A DNA stretch of 64,000 nucleotides from Betaproteobacteria bacterium (GCA_016125475.1 WGLR01000001.1:124001-188000), one strand, 5' to 3'; shown: positions 53,785 to 62,735, counted from the first letter of the stretch. Translations and numbers: made by a program. Notes: generated by a model not told the origin, from the letters alone.

Positions 53785-56726
53785 CGATCAGCCTCGTCTT
53801 CTCCGTCATGCACACCGTCCCTGAATGCCAGATCGAGCACGCGCGACACGTGCCACGCTTCCCGTGATGCGCCATCCGCGATCTGGTGCCGGCAGCTCGT
53901 GCCGTCCGCGACGATGAGCGTGTCGTCGCTGCTCGCACGCACCGCGGGCAGCAGGGAGAGTTCCCCCATCGCCCGCGACTGCTCCACGTGCTCGGCTTCG
54001 AAGCCGAAACTGCCCGCCATCCCGCAGCAGCTCGACTCGATCGTGGTGACGTCCAGACCGGGAACTAGCCGCAGCGTCTTCACCACGGCGTCGAACGCGC
54101 CGAACGCCTTCTGGTGACAGTGTCCGTGCAGCAGTGCCTTCCGCGCCAGCCGCGGCACCGGATTCTCGATCCGGCCCGCGTCGTTCTCCCGCACGAGGAA
54201 CTCCTCGAGCGTCGACGTGGCCGCGGCCAGGTCCCGCGCCTCGGAACCGAGCGAGAGGACCGAGTACTCGTCCGCGAACGTGAACACGCAGGACGGCTCC
54301 AGGCCGACGATGGGCCAGCCATGCTGGAGTGCCGACCGCGCGGCGTTCAGGACGCGACGCGCCTCCGCTCGCGCCTCGTCGAGCAGGCCCGCCGCGAGAA
54401 ACGTTCGCCCGCAGCACAGTGGCCGCTCGCCGGGCGGGGCCGCGAGCACGGTCGGCGAGTAGCCGAACGCGCGCAGCACCCGGACGGTCGCACGCAGGTT
54501 CTCCGGTTCGAAATAACGATTGAACGTGTCCGCGAACAGCAGGACCTTCCTCTCGGCCGCCTGATCCGTGTCGCGACACTCGTCGTCACGGAACGCATCG
54601 CCGCGCCACTTCGGCAGCGAGCGGCGGGCCGCGAGCCCTGCGAGACGCTCGAGCAGCGCATCCGCACCGGGAAGCCAGCGCGGTGCGTTCGCGAGGACGG
54701 CCAGGCGCGATGCGAGGGGTGCATAGCGGGGCAGGTAACCGACGAGACGGTCGCGAAGACCCGGACCTTCGGTGCGGCTGTGCTGATGCTTCCACTCGAG
54801 CTTCAGCCGCGCCATGTCGACCCCCGTCGGACACTCGCGCCGGCACCCCTTGCACCCGACGCAGAGCGACATCGCGGCATCCACCTCCGGAGCAGTCAGT
54901 CCGTCGATGCCGAGCTGCCCGGACAGTGCGAGACGCAGCGTGTTCGCGCGACCCCGCGTGAGATGCTGTTCCTCGCGCGTGATGCGATACGAGGGACACA
55001 TCGTGCCTGCGTCGAACTTCCGGCAGTGCCCGTTGTTGTTGCACATCTCGACGGCGGCGGAGATGCCGTTCCATCCGGACCAGTCCAGGCCCGTGACGAC
55101 CTCGCGCGGGCGGTAGTCCGGCCCGTACCGGAACAGCGTGCGATCGTCCATGCGCGGTGGCCGCACGATCTTGCCCGGATTGAACATGCCGTCCGGATCG
55201 AAGAGCGACTTGATCTCGGCGAACGCGTGCGTGAGTCGCGGACCCAGGATCGGCTCGATCCACTCCGACCGCACGAGACCGTCTCCGTGTTCGCCGGAGT
55301 ACGCGCCCTTGTACGCCTTCACGAGCTCGCACGCTTCCTCGGCGATCGCGCGCATCTTCAGTGCCCCGTCCGCCTTCATGTTCAGGACCGGGCGCACGTG
55401 CAGCGTGCCCACGGATGCATGGGCGTACCACGTGCCGCGCGTGCCGTGCTTCGCGAACACTTCGTCGAGACGGCGCGTGTATTCGGCGAGATGTTCCAGC
55501 GGGACCGCGCAGTCTTCGATGAACGAGACGGGTTTCCCGTCCCCCTTCATCGACATCATGATGTTGAGACCGGCCTTGCGCACTTCCCAGATCGCTCGCT
55601 GCTGCGCGGCATCCGTGACCTTCACCACGGCGCCGGGATGCCCGTGGTCGGCGAGCAGTTCGTCGAGGCGGTGCAACCGGTCGAGCTGTTCGCGTTCGTC
55701 CTCGCCCGCGAATTCCACGAGCAGGATCGCGTCGGGACGGCCGAGGAAGAACTGCTCGACGACGGGCCGGAACTCGGCGTGTTCGCGCGCGAGCCCGATC
55801 ATCGTCCGGTCCACGAGTTCCACGGCGTCGGGATCGAGCTTCACGATCTCCCGGGTGAGGTCCATCGCCGCGTAGAACGTCGGGAAGTGCGCGACGCCCA
55901 GCACCTTGCGCGGTGGGATCGGGGCAAGTCGCAGCCGCAGGCGCCGGAACCACGCGAGCGTGCCCTCCGATCCGACCAGAAGGTGCGCGAGGTTGTGGTC
56001 CCGGTCCGGCAGCACCATGTCGAGGTTGTAGCCCTGGACGCGACGCAGCACCCGGGGCCAGCGTGCGGCGATCTCGGCCGCCTCGCGCCGCGCGATCGCG
56101 TGGATGCCCTGCACGATTTCCCGATACCGGACCGACGTGCCGTGACTTTCACCCGACGGTCCGAACGTGCACGCCGTGCCGTCCGCCAGCCAGGCGTCGA
56201 TGGCGGCGACGTTGTGCACCATGTTTCCGTACCGGATCGAACGCGCTCCACAGGAGTTGTTGCCTGCCATGCCGCCGAGCGTGGCCTGCGCCGACGTCGA
56301 GACATCGACCGGATACCAGAGACGGTGCCTGCGGAGGTGCGCGTTGAGGTGATCGAGCACGACGCCCGGCTGGACCAGTGCCGTGCGGGCCTCGGGATCG
56401 ACCTCGAGGATGCCGTCGAGATGGCGGGACGTGTCGATGACGAGGGCTTCGCCCACGGTCTGTCCGCACTGGGAAGTGCCCGCTCCGCGCGGCAGCACGG
56501 GCACCCCCTGTTCGCGCGCGATCTCGAGTACCGCCTGGACGTCCTGCTCGGTCCGGGGCACGACGACACCGAGCGGTTCGATCTGATAGATCGACGCGTC
56601 CGTCGCATAGCGGCCGCGACTGGCGGGGTCGAACAGCACGTCTCCTTCGATCGCACGGCGCAGGCGCGCCGCGAGCGCGCTGTCGCCCGGTCTCACCGTG
56701 CGGGTCATCGGGAGCGGTGCATTCAT
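53781..56726 (-). CDS. YdiJ-like FAD/Fe-S D-2-hydroxyacid dehydrogenase
   Basis: This 981-residue fusion resembles E. coli YdiJ (1018 residues, a D-2-hydroxyglutarate dehydrogenase). The FAD-binding type 4 domain (about 40-220) has LPRGAGTSQCGQTVGEALVID and GGMAGNNSCGARSIRYGNMV. The FAD-oxidase C domain has AYSGEHGDGLVRSEWIEPI and ends DPDGMFNPGKIV. A 4Fe-4S region shows CNNNGHCRKF...CPSYRITREE and CVGCKGCRRECPTGVDM. CCG-type motifs are RPLCCGRTFLAAGL and SSCCGMAGSFGFE. ATG 56726 gives the expected N-terminus. It is divergent from the aminotransferase gene and coupled to the cupin gene. Confidence 0.88.
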   Translation of the reverse strand: MNAPLPMTRTVRPGDSALAARLRRAIEGDVLFDPASRGRYATDASIYQIEPLGVVVPRTEQDVQAVLEIAREQGVPVLPRGAGTSQCGQTVGEALVIDTSRHLDGILEVDPEARTALVQPGVVLDHLNAHLRRHRLWYPVDVSTSAQATLGGMAGNNSCGARSIRYGNMVHNVAAIDAWLADGTACTFGPSGESHGTSVRYREIVQGIHAIARREAAEIAARWPRVLRRVQGYNLDMVLPDRDHNLAHLLVGSEGTLAWFRRLRLRLAPIPPRKVLGVAHFPTFYAAMDLTREIVKLDPDAVELVDRTMIGLAREHAEFRPVVEQFFLGRPDAILLVEFAGEDEREQLDRLHRLDELLADHGHPGAVVKVTDAAQQRAIWEVRKAGLNIMMSMKGDGKPVSFIEDCAVPLEHLAEYTRRLDEVFAKHGTRGTWYAHASVGTLHVRPVLNMKADGALKMRAIAEEACELVKAYKGAYSGEHGDGLVRSEWIEPILGPRLTHAFAEIKSLFDPDGMFNPGKIVRPPRMDDRTLFRYGPDYRPREVVTGLDWSGWNGISAAVEMCNNNGHCRKFDAGTMCPSYRITREEQHLTRGRANTLRLALSGQLGIDGLTAPEVDAAMSLCVGCKGCRRECPTGVDMARLKLEWKHQHSRTEGPGLRDRLVGYLPRYAPLASRLAVLANAPRWLPGADALLERLAGLAARRSLPKWRGDAFRDDECRDTDQAAERKVLLFADTFNRYFEPENLRATVRVLRAFGYSPTVLAAPPGERPLCCGRTFLAAGLLDEARAEARRVLNAARSALQHGWPIVGLEPSCVFTFADEYSVLSLGSEARDLAAATSTLEEFLVRENDAGRIENPVPRLARKALLHGHCHQKAFGAFDAVVKTLRLVPGLDVTTIESSCCGMAGSFGFEAEHVEQSRAMGELSLLPAVRASSDDTLIVADGTSCRHQIADGASREAWHVSRVLDLAFRDGVHDGEDEADR

Positions 56727-56737
56727 GGTGCGAGGGA

Positions 56738-56743
56738 TGATAC
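56738..56743 (-). promoter_or_regulatory. Candidate -10 for the YdiJ-like gene
   Basis: TATCAT is read on the minus strand 11 bases before the start codon. It is a five-of-six match, but transcript initiation would be very close to the ATG. No strong -35 is seen. Confidence 0.25.
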
Positions 56744-56882
56744 CCTGCACGACGCGGTGCCGTCGCCCCGCCACCCGGTGCCGACGGCATTCGCGAGAGA
56801 GATTCCGCAACGCGGACGTTCAGCACGGCTGCGCACCAGACCGCTTCGCCGGGTGCAGGTCCGCCCGATCAGGAGCATCGAG

Positions 56883-58082
56883 ATGACCTACCGAGCCGGC
56901 CGCCATTTCCTGCAGATTCCGGGACCGACCAACGTTCCCGACCGGGTCCTTCGTGCGATGGACCGACCCACCATCGACCACCGGGGCCCGGATTTCAACC
57001 GCCTCTCCCGCGAGGTTCTCGACGCGCTGAAGCCGGTATTCGGCACCCGCGGCCCCGTCGTGATCTACCCGGCTTCGGGCACGGGCGCGTGGGAAGCCGC
57101 ACTCGTCAACACCCTCTCGCCCGGCGACCGCGTGCTCATGTGCGAGACGGGCCAGTTCGCGATGCTCTGGCGCAACCTGGCGCAGCGTCTCGGACTGGTC
57201 ACCGAACTCCTGCCCGGCGACTGGCGGCACGGCGCGAACGCCGAGGCGATCGAAGCCCGCCTGAAGGAGGACCGCGAGCACGAGATCAAGGCCGTCTGCG
57301 TCGTGCACAACGAGACGTCGACCGGGGTCACGTCGCGCATCCCGCTCGTCCGCGCGGCCATGGACCGCGCCGGTCATCCCGCGCTGCTCATGGTCGACAC
57401 GATCTCGTCGCTCGCCTCCATCGACTACCGGCAGGAAGAGTGGGGTGTGGACGTGACCGTGGCCGGGTCGCAGAAGGGGCTCATGCTCCCGCCCGGACTG
57501 TCCTTCAACGGCATCGGTCCGAAGGCGCTCGCGGCCTCGCGCACCGCCGGGCTGCCGCGATCCTACTGGTCGTGGGAGGAAATGCTCGCGTCGAACAAGT
57601 CCGGCTGGTTTCCGTACACCCCCGCCACGAACCTCCTGTACGGCCTGCGCGAGGCGCTCGCCATGCTCATGGAGGAAGGCCTCGAACACGTGTTCGCACG
57701 ACACGATCGCCACGCCGAGGCCACCCGCCGGGCGGTCCGCGCCTGGGGGCTCGAGGTGCTGTGTGCGGATCCCGAGGAATACAGCAGTTCGCTCACGGCC
57801 GTGATGCTGCCGGATGGCCACGACGCGGACCGCGTTCGGGCCCTCATCCTCGAGCACTTCGACCTCTCGCTCGGCACCGGCCTGGGCAGGCTCGCCGGAA
57901 AGGTCTTCCGGATCGGTCATCTGGGCGACTTCAACGACCTCGCGCTTGCCGGAACGCTGGCAGGTGTCGAGATGGGGCTGGACCTCGCCGGGGTCCCGAT
58001 CGCCCGGCAGGGCGTCCGGGCAGCCATGGATCACCTCGCGGCCGCGCGGCGCCCTGTCTCTCTGCCGCGCGCAGCAGCCTGA
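56883..58082 (+). CDS. Serine-glyoxylate-type aminotransferase (class V)
   Basis: This 399-residue PLP enzyme matches the serine/alanine-glyoxylate aminotransferase family. HFLQIPGPTNVPDRVLRAMDRPTIDHRGPDF is spread over residues 6-37; the PLP-site region is PASGTGAWEAAL and HNETSTGVTS. The catalytic-lysine segment is VAGSQKGLMLPPGL (Lys about 196), and FRIGHLGDFND lies near the C-terminus. It converts glyoxylate to glycine, using serine or alanine as donor. An AGGAG lies seven bases before the ATG. It is divergent from the YdiJ-like dehydrogenase, which suggests linked glycolate/glyoxylate metabolism (inference). Confidence 0.9.
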   Translation: MTYRAGRHFLQIPGPTNVPDRVLRAMDRPTIDHRGPDFNRLSREVLDALKPVFGTRGPVVIYPASGTGAWEAALVNTLSPGDRVLMCETGQFAMLWRNLAQRLGLVTELLPGDWRHGANAEAIEARLKEDREHEIKAVCVVHNETSTGVTSRIPLVRAAMDRAGHPALLMVDTISSLASIDYRQEEWGVDVTVAGSQKGLMLPPGLSFNGIGPKALAASRTAGLPRSYWSWEEMLASNKSGWFPYTPATNLLYGLREALAMLMEEGLEHVFARHDRHAEATRRAVRAWGLEVLCADPEEYSSSLTAVMLPDGHDADRVRALILEHFDLSLGTGLGRLAGKVFRIGHLGDFNDLALAGTLAGVEMGLDLAGVPIARQGVRAAMDHLAAARRPVSLPRAAA

Positions 58083-58114
58083 ATCGACGCGGCAGGGTTC
58101 CTCGCGGCCAGTAC

Positions 58115-58165
58115 GCGGGAAAATTTCCCTTGCGACCCCGGGCGGGGCGTGGCATATTTTCCCGC
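58115..58165 (+). promoter_or_regulatory. Ten-base inverted repeat flanking a promoter
   Basis: GCGGGAAAAT (58115-58124) and ATTTTCCCGC (58156-58165) are perfect inverse complements 31 bases apart. Between and over them lies a promoter-like pair, TTGCGA (58130-58135) and CATATT (58153-58158), spaced 17 bases. The first arm is extended to a GGGAAA-A-TTTCCC palindrome (58117-58129). The second arm overlaps the -10 and start region. This looks like a repressor operator for the downstream cytochrome gene. The rest of the 337-base gap (58083-58419) holds only the leader hairpin. Confidence 0.5.
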
Positions 58166-58358
58166 AATCGGTCGTGTTCGAGCCCCGTGTCGTGGGTGGA
58201 CGGAAGCTCGGATCCACAGCCGCTGCAGTTGACCGGAGGGGATCCGCCGGGCCGTGATGCATTGGCTGCCATGTACTACGGTGGATCGGCACGACCATCC
58301 CGCGTGCGCGACCAGACGCCCTCCCCGACAAGACAATAGAACGCTGTAAGCCACCCCG

Positions 58359-58388
58359 CCAGGGAGCCACGGTGCCGTGGCTGCCTGG
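58359..58388 (+). other. Leader hairpin before the nine-haem cytochrome
   Basis: CCAGG-G-AGCCACGG pairs with CCGTGGCT-G-CCTGG around a two-base loop, with one G-G mismatch: 13 paired bases in all. It lies 31 bases before the start codon, within a leader of about 255 bases if the promoter at 58130 is used. No U-tract follows, so it is not an ordinary terminator. Confidence 0.55.
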
Positions 58389-58419
58389 ACGTCGGTTCGT
58401 TTCCAGGGAGAGCAGGACC

Positions 58420-60885
58420 ATGGCAGAGTCACTCCGCGCCCGCGGCATGTTCGCGGGTGGAGGAGACGCGCGTGCCCGGCTGCAGCAGTTCGCAGCGTTC
58501 ACGTTCGCGCTCCTCGCGTTCATCCTCGCACCGTCGGCCCTCGCGGCCCTGACGGTTTCGCCCACCTCGATCAGCCTGGACGTCGGCGGGACGGCCACCG
58601 TCGCCGTCAGCGGTGCACGGGGTTCCGTCCGGATCGAGGTGTCCGACAGAAACCTGATGTCCGCGCGCTACCGCGAGGGTGCAGTGACCGTCACGGGGCT
58701 ACGGTCCGGAAACGGCACGCTTTCGATCCGCGACCTGCGCACCGAACGAACCGTGGCCGTGACGATCGCGCGCGCCGCGACGGGTTCGCGGGACGGAGAA
58801 GGAACGCAGGACCCGGGCGGGCCGACCGGCCTCTCCGTCACGCCGGCCTCCGTCGTGCTGAGAGTCGGTGCGAGTGCTGCGCTTCGGGTGAGCAATGCGA
58901 GCGGACCTGTTTCGGTATCGACCAGCGACAGCGGCGTCGCGACGGCGCGCTACGGCTCGGGCGTCGTCACGGTAAGCGCCCGCCGGATCGGCACGGCCGC
59001 CATCACGGTGCGTGACCGCCAGGGGCGCGTTTCCGTCGCCGTCACGGTCACGGGCGATTCGCCGCCGCCCGTCAGCCTGTCCGTCTCGCCCACGACGCTC
59101 TCGCTCGTCGCCGGCTCGACTGCGACCGTGAGCGTGAGCGGTGCGAGCGGTACCGTCACGGTCCTGGTGTCGGATCCGGCAGTGGTGGCCGCCCTTTACG
59201 CGAACGGTTCGGTTTCCGTCTCCGCGCTGAAGGCCGGACAGGCGGTCATGACCGTCCGGGACCAGGTCGGGACGGCCACAGTCGCGATCGTCGTCACCGA
59301 CACGACGGCCGCACCCGGGTCCTTCGCGTTGCTGGCCTGGAACGACCTGGGCATGCACTGCGTCGACGGGAAGGACTACTCGGTGTTCTCGATCCTGCCG
59401 CCGTACAACAACCTCCATGCCCAGCTGGTCGACAAGAGCACCGGGAAACCCGTGGTGTCCGGTGTCACCCTCACCTACGAGGCCATTGCCGATCCGACGG
59501 GCTCGATCAACACCAACAGCTCCACGAAGACCAACTTCTGGCAGTACGTGAAACAGCTGTTCGGCGTCGATGCCGCACCGGACATCGGACTCACGGGCAA
59601 CCCGACACCCACGACCTCACCGGCACCGCTCACGTTCAACCCGACCCACCAGTGGTTCGAGGCCGAGGCCATACCGATCACGCCCTACGACGACCAGCGA
59701 AACAAGAACTACTATCCGCTCGTGAACGTCGTCGCACGGGATCCGGCGGGGCGCGTGCTCGCCAGCGCGAAGACCGTTCTGCCGGTCAGCGACGAGATGA
59801 CCTGCAAGGCGTGCCACGCGTCGGTGGACACCGGCAACACGGCACGGCTCGCCGCGCGGCCGCAGGCCGGATGGGTGAACGACCCGGATCCCGAGAGGGA
59901 CTGGAAGCGCAACATCCTGAGGCTGCACGACCAGAAGCAGCTCGGGTCGTCGCAGGCCTACGCCGATGCGATCACGCAGCTCGGCTACGATCCGAAGGGC
60001 CTCGAAGCAACGGCCGCCGCCACGAAACCGATCCTGTGCGCATCGTGCCACGCATCGAATGCGCTGGCGGGCACCGGCATCGCCGGCATTCCCGCGCTGA
60101 CCTCGGCGATCCATCGGCAGCACGCCGGCGTCACGGATCCGGTCCAGCTCGCCACGCTCGACGACATCGGCAATCGTTCCGCGTGCTACACGTGCCACCC
60201 CGGCTCCAAGACCAAGTGCCTGCGAGGCGCGATGGGCAGCGCGGTGGATGCGAACGGCAATGCCGTGATGGGCTGTCAGAGCTGTCACGGCGGCATGTCG
60301 GCGGTAGGCGATCCGGCGCGTGTCGGCTGGCTGGAGGAGCCGAACTGTCAGGCCTGCCACCACGACGGCGTGCGTGACCTGAGCGCGCTCGACGGCACCG
60401 GCGCACTCAAGCACCCGTCGGACACGCGATTCGCGACGAATGCGAACACGCCCGCGCTCGGGTTCAGCCTGTTCCGGTTCAGCAAGGGGCACGGCAACCT
60501 TCAGTGCGAGGCCTGCCACGGTGCGACGCACGCGATCTACCCGAGTTCGCACGAGAACGACAACCTGCAGAGCATTGCACTCCAGGGCCACGCCGGGACG
60601 GTCGCCGAGTGCACGACGTGCCATGCGAACGTTCCGAACACGCAGACGGGCGGGCCGCACGGCATGCACAGCACCACGAGCTGGTGGGTGGGCGCGCACG
60701 GCGACGCCGCGGAGCGATCCGCGCAGGCCTGTGCGAGCTGTCACGGTCCCGACTATCGCGGGTCACCCCTCAGCCGGGTCAGTGCCGACCGCAGCTTCCG
60801 CGCGGAGGGCGGCACGAGAACGTTTGCCGCCGGGCATGAGGTCGGCTGCTACGACTGTCACAACGGTCCGCGCGGCGGCGACTGA
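58420..60885 (+). CDS. Exported nine-haem cytochrome c with three Ig-like repeats
   Basis: This 821-residue protein has a signal peptide (FAAFTFALLAFILAPSALA, residues about 25-43). Three Ig-like/BIG-type repeats of about 75-85 residues follow, starting LTVSPTSISLDVGGTATV, LSVTPASVVLRVGASAAL and LSVSPTTLSLVAGSTATV. A linker domain begins LAWNDLGMHCVDGKDYS near residue 305. The C-terminal half has nine CxxCH sites between about 461 and 812: CKACH, CASCH, CYTCH, CQSCH, CQACH, CEACH, CTTCH, CASCH and CYDCH. It is probably periplasmic or surface-attached and moves electrons; the partner is unknown. The GTG at 58372 is an unlikely alternative start. Confidence 0.88.
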   Translation: MAESLRARGMFAGGGDARARLQQFAAFTFALLAFILAPSALAALTVSPTSISLDVGGTATVAVSGARGSVRIEVSDRNLMSARYREGAVTVTGLRSGNGTLSIRDLRTERTVAVTIARAATGSRDGEGTQDPGGPTGLSVTPASVVLRVGASAALRVSNASGPVSVSTSDSGVATARYGSGVVTVSARRIGTAAITVRDRQGRVSVAVTVTGDSPPPVSLSVSPTTLSLVAGSTATVSVSGASGTVTVLVSDPAVVAALYANGSVSVSALKAGQAVMTVRDQVGTATVAIVVTDTTAAPGSFALLAWNDLGMHCVDGKDYSVFSILPPYNNLHAQLVDKSTGKPVVSGVTLTYEAIADPTGSINTNSSTKTNFWQYVKQLFGVDAAPDIGLTGNPTPTTSPAPLTFNPTHQWFEAEAIPITPYDDQRNKNYYPLVNVVARDPAGRVLASAKTVLPVSDEMTCKACHASVDTGNTARLAARPQAGWVNDPDPERDWKRNILRLHDQKQLGSSQAYADAITQLGYDPKGLEATAAATKPILCASCHASNALAGTGIAGIPALTSAIHRQHAGVTDPVQLATLDDIGNRSACYTCHPGSKTKCLRGAMGSAVDANGNAVMGCQSCHGGMSAVGDPARVGWLEEPNCQACHHDGVRDLSALDGTGALKHPSDTRFATNANTPALGFSLFRFSKGHGNLQCEACHGATHAIYPSSHENDNLQSIALQGHAGTVAECTTCHANVPNTQTGGPHGMHSTTSWWVGAHGDAAERSAQACASCHGPDYRGSPLSRVSADRSFRAEGGTRTFAAGHEVGCYDCHNGPRGGD

Positions 60886-60908
60886 GGCTCGAGTCGCGTC
60901 CCGAAGCG

Positions 60909-60939
60909 CCCCGGCCGGGCCTGCCCGGCCGGGGTTTTT
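60909..60939 (+). terminator. Rho-independent terminator after the nine-haem gene
   Basis: CCCCGGCCGGG (60909-60919) pairs with CCCGGCCGGGG (60924-60934) around a four-base loop and is followed by TTTTT. It lies 24 bases after the stop codon, so the cytochrome gene is very likely a single-gene unit. Confidence 0.88.
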
Positions 60940-61007
60940 CGTTCCCGGTCCGTACGGATTCGCGCTACGCTGCCTCCTTCACGGATGGCCGGACGCGGAG
61001 GTCAGGC

Positions 61008-61685
61008 ATGCGCACGATGGTCTCTCGGTCCCTCGAACTCGCCCTGCTCGTGACGCTCGCCGTCGCCGCTGCGATCCCTGCACGAGCGGCCGGCACTGAC
61101 GGTCCGGCCTCGAATCGCGACGAGGCCGCCGCCTCGATCCGTTCGGACAGTGCCGACGACCGGCGACGGGCGGTGCTCGTCCTCGGCCAGTCCGGACGCG
61201 CCGTGGATGTGCCCCTGCTCATGAGTGCGCTCAACGATCCCGACGAGTCGGTGCGGGCCCTTGCGGAACAGGCGATCTGGGCGATCTGGAGCCGTTCGGG
61301 GGACGAGGACGTCGACAGGCTCTTCGCGCGCGGCATTGAGGCGCTCGTCGCGCGGCGACTGGAGGAGAGCATCGCGATCTTCTCCCGGATCGTCCACCGG
61401 CGGCCCGAGTTCGCGGAAGGCTGGAACAAGCGCGCGACGGCGTACTTCCTCGCAGGCAACCTGGAGGCCTCGGCCGCGGACTGCAGGGAGGTTCTCGCAC
61501 GCAACCCGCAGCACTTCGGCGCGCTGTCGGGTTACGGACTCATCGAGGAGCGGCGCGGAAACCTGGAGGCGGCGCTCGGGTACTTCCGGCGCGCGATCGC
61601 GCTCAATCCGAATCTGCGCGGCGTGCGCGCGAACATCGAATCCATCGAGGACGAACTCGAACGCCGCAGGGGCCGTTCGACCTGA
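61008..61685 (+). CDS. Exported HEAT- and TPR-repeat protein
   Basis: This 225-residue protein has a signal peptide (LALLVTLAVAAAIPARAA). A HEAT-like helical pair covers about residues 40-95 (LVLGQSGRAVDVPLLMSALNDPDESVRALAEQAIW, spread over residues 63-97). TPR repeats run from about 110 to 215 (GWNKRATAYFLAGNLEASAADCREVLARNP over residues about 148-178, then GYGLIEERRGNLEAALGYFRRAIALNP). It is a periplasmic scaffold-type protein. The function is unknown; adjacency to the nine-haem cytochrome is suggestive only. The terminator between them argues for separate units. Confidence 0.8.
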   Translation: MRTMVSRSLELALLVTLAVAAAIPARAAGTDGPASNRDEAAASIRSDSADDRRRAVLVLGQSGRAVDVPLLMSALNDPDESVRALAEQAIWAIWSRSGDEDVDRLFARGIEALVARRLEESIAIFSRIVHRRPEFAEGWNKRATAYFLAGNLEASAADCREVLARNPQHFGALSGYGLIEERRGNLEAALGYFRRAIALNPNLRGVRANIESIEDELERRRGRST

Positions 61686-61763
61686 GCCGCGCGGCGCTCG
61701 CGGCACGAGGCACCGGCGACGGCGTCGCGGTCCCGGTGGTGTCGTTCCCGGTTCGGGACCTGC

Positions 61764-62714
61764 TCAGTCGAGTGGCGTGGGGTTCCCGCTCGTGACGTCC
61801 GCGACGAGCAGGTCGTAGGCCGGGTCGGGGTCGTTCGACAGGCATCCGGGCACGAGGTGTCGCGCCAGCCGCTGCCGCTCGGCGGGCAGCCAGCCGGCGA
61901 GGGTCATCAGGCCGTCCTCGGCGTGATTCTGGATCAGGCCCCGATGCGCGGCCTCCGGGAGCGACTGTTCGGTCTCGACGAGCAGCAGCTTCGCGGCATA
62001 GGGTGCGGACGGGTGATCCGGATTGTTGTCCGGCATCACACCCAGATGGATGCCTTCGAAGGCTTCGAACGACTCCCGCTCGCACTGTCGCAGGATCGTG
62101 AGCGCGACGAGGTTCGCGTGGACGCTCGTGGCCTCCTCGACCGCGAAGTTGGTGCGGAACTCGTTCAGCCCGATCACGTAATAGAGATCGTCGAGATCGT
62201 CGTGATGCAGCACGGTACCCGTGAGGACCGCCCGCTGGCTCGCGGCACCGAGACTGCCCGCCCGCGTCTCCTGATAGCGGACGGTCAGATCCTCGGCCGA
62301 GATCTCCACGAACGACACGTTGACGGTGCGCGGCACCAGATAGCTTCGTCGCAGGCAGAACATGCGCCTGGGCAGCGTCCGGCGGAAGCGCTCCGGCGTG
62401 CGCGTGATGCGCGAGAGGGCGAGGATCGCCCGCTGCAGTTCAGAGCCTTGCTCCGCGGTGGGTTCCACGACGCCTGCCCGTTCGAGTATCTCCTGCAGCC
62501 GGCTCAGCTTCGACAGGCTGAGCTGATCCGCGAGATCGGGTCTGGCCGCGCGGTAGAAATCGTCCTTGGTGAGCCCCGCGCGGATCGCATCGGGCTCGAC
62601 GGTCACGAGGAAGCGCGAGAGCCGTCCTTCGTGGCGCTCTCGCGCCTTCGCGAGCGCCTGCATGACGGACTCGCGCAGCGCAGCCGCACGTTCCGAACGT
62701 TCACTCGTTCCCAT
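61764..62714 (-). CDS. Unrecognised 316-residue protein, possible regulator
   Basis: I do not recognise this family. The N-terminal half (about 1-120) is helical and charged, with LTKDDFYRAARPDLADQLSLSKLSRLQEIL resembling an HTH-like region spread over residues 50-80. The C-terminal half is mixed, with AVLTGTVLHHDDLDDLYYVIGLNE and AFEGIHLGVMPDNNPDHPS. There is no signal peptide or membrane segment, so it is probably cytosolic. ATG 62714 is used; AGGAGG lies rather far upstream (11 bases). A 38-base inverted repeat stands 22 bases before the start. The gene is divergent from the lyase at 62872; a role as its regulator is only a guess. Confidence 0.65.
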   Translation of the reverse strand: MGTSERSERAAALRESVMQALAKARERHEGRLSRFLVTVEPDAIRAGLTKDDFYRAARPDLADQLSLSKLSRLQEILERAGVVEPTAEQGSELQRAILALSRITRTPERFRRTLPRRMFCLRRSYLVPRTVNVSFVEISAEDLTVRYQETRAGSLGAASQRAVLTGTVLHHDDLDDLYYVIGLNEFRTNFAVEEATSVHANLVALTILRQCERESFEAFEGIHLGVMPDNNPDHPSAPYAAKLLLVETEQSLPEAAHRGLIQNHAEDGLMTLAGWLPAERQRLARHLVPGCLSNDPDPAYDLLVADVTSGNPTPLD

Positions 62715-62735
62715 CGGTCGTCCACCCTCCTGTCC

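Noticed and set aside
54114-56882. Very long upstream extension of the aminotransferase frame
   Set aside because: It runs antisense to the YdiJ-like dehydrogenase; the aminotransferase family N-terminus and ribosome binding site are at 56883.
58260-58400. Possible cyclic di-GMP riboswitch before the multihaem cytochrome
   Set aside because: The hallmark GGGCAAACC and GACGCAAAGC elements are absent; only an unassigned hairpin remains.
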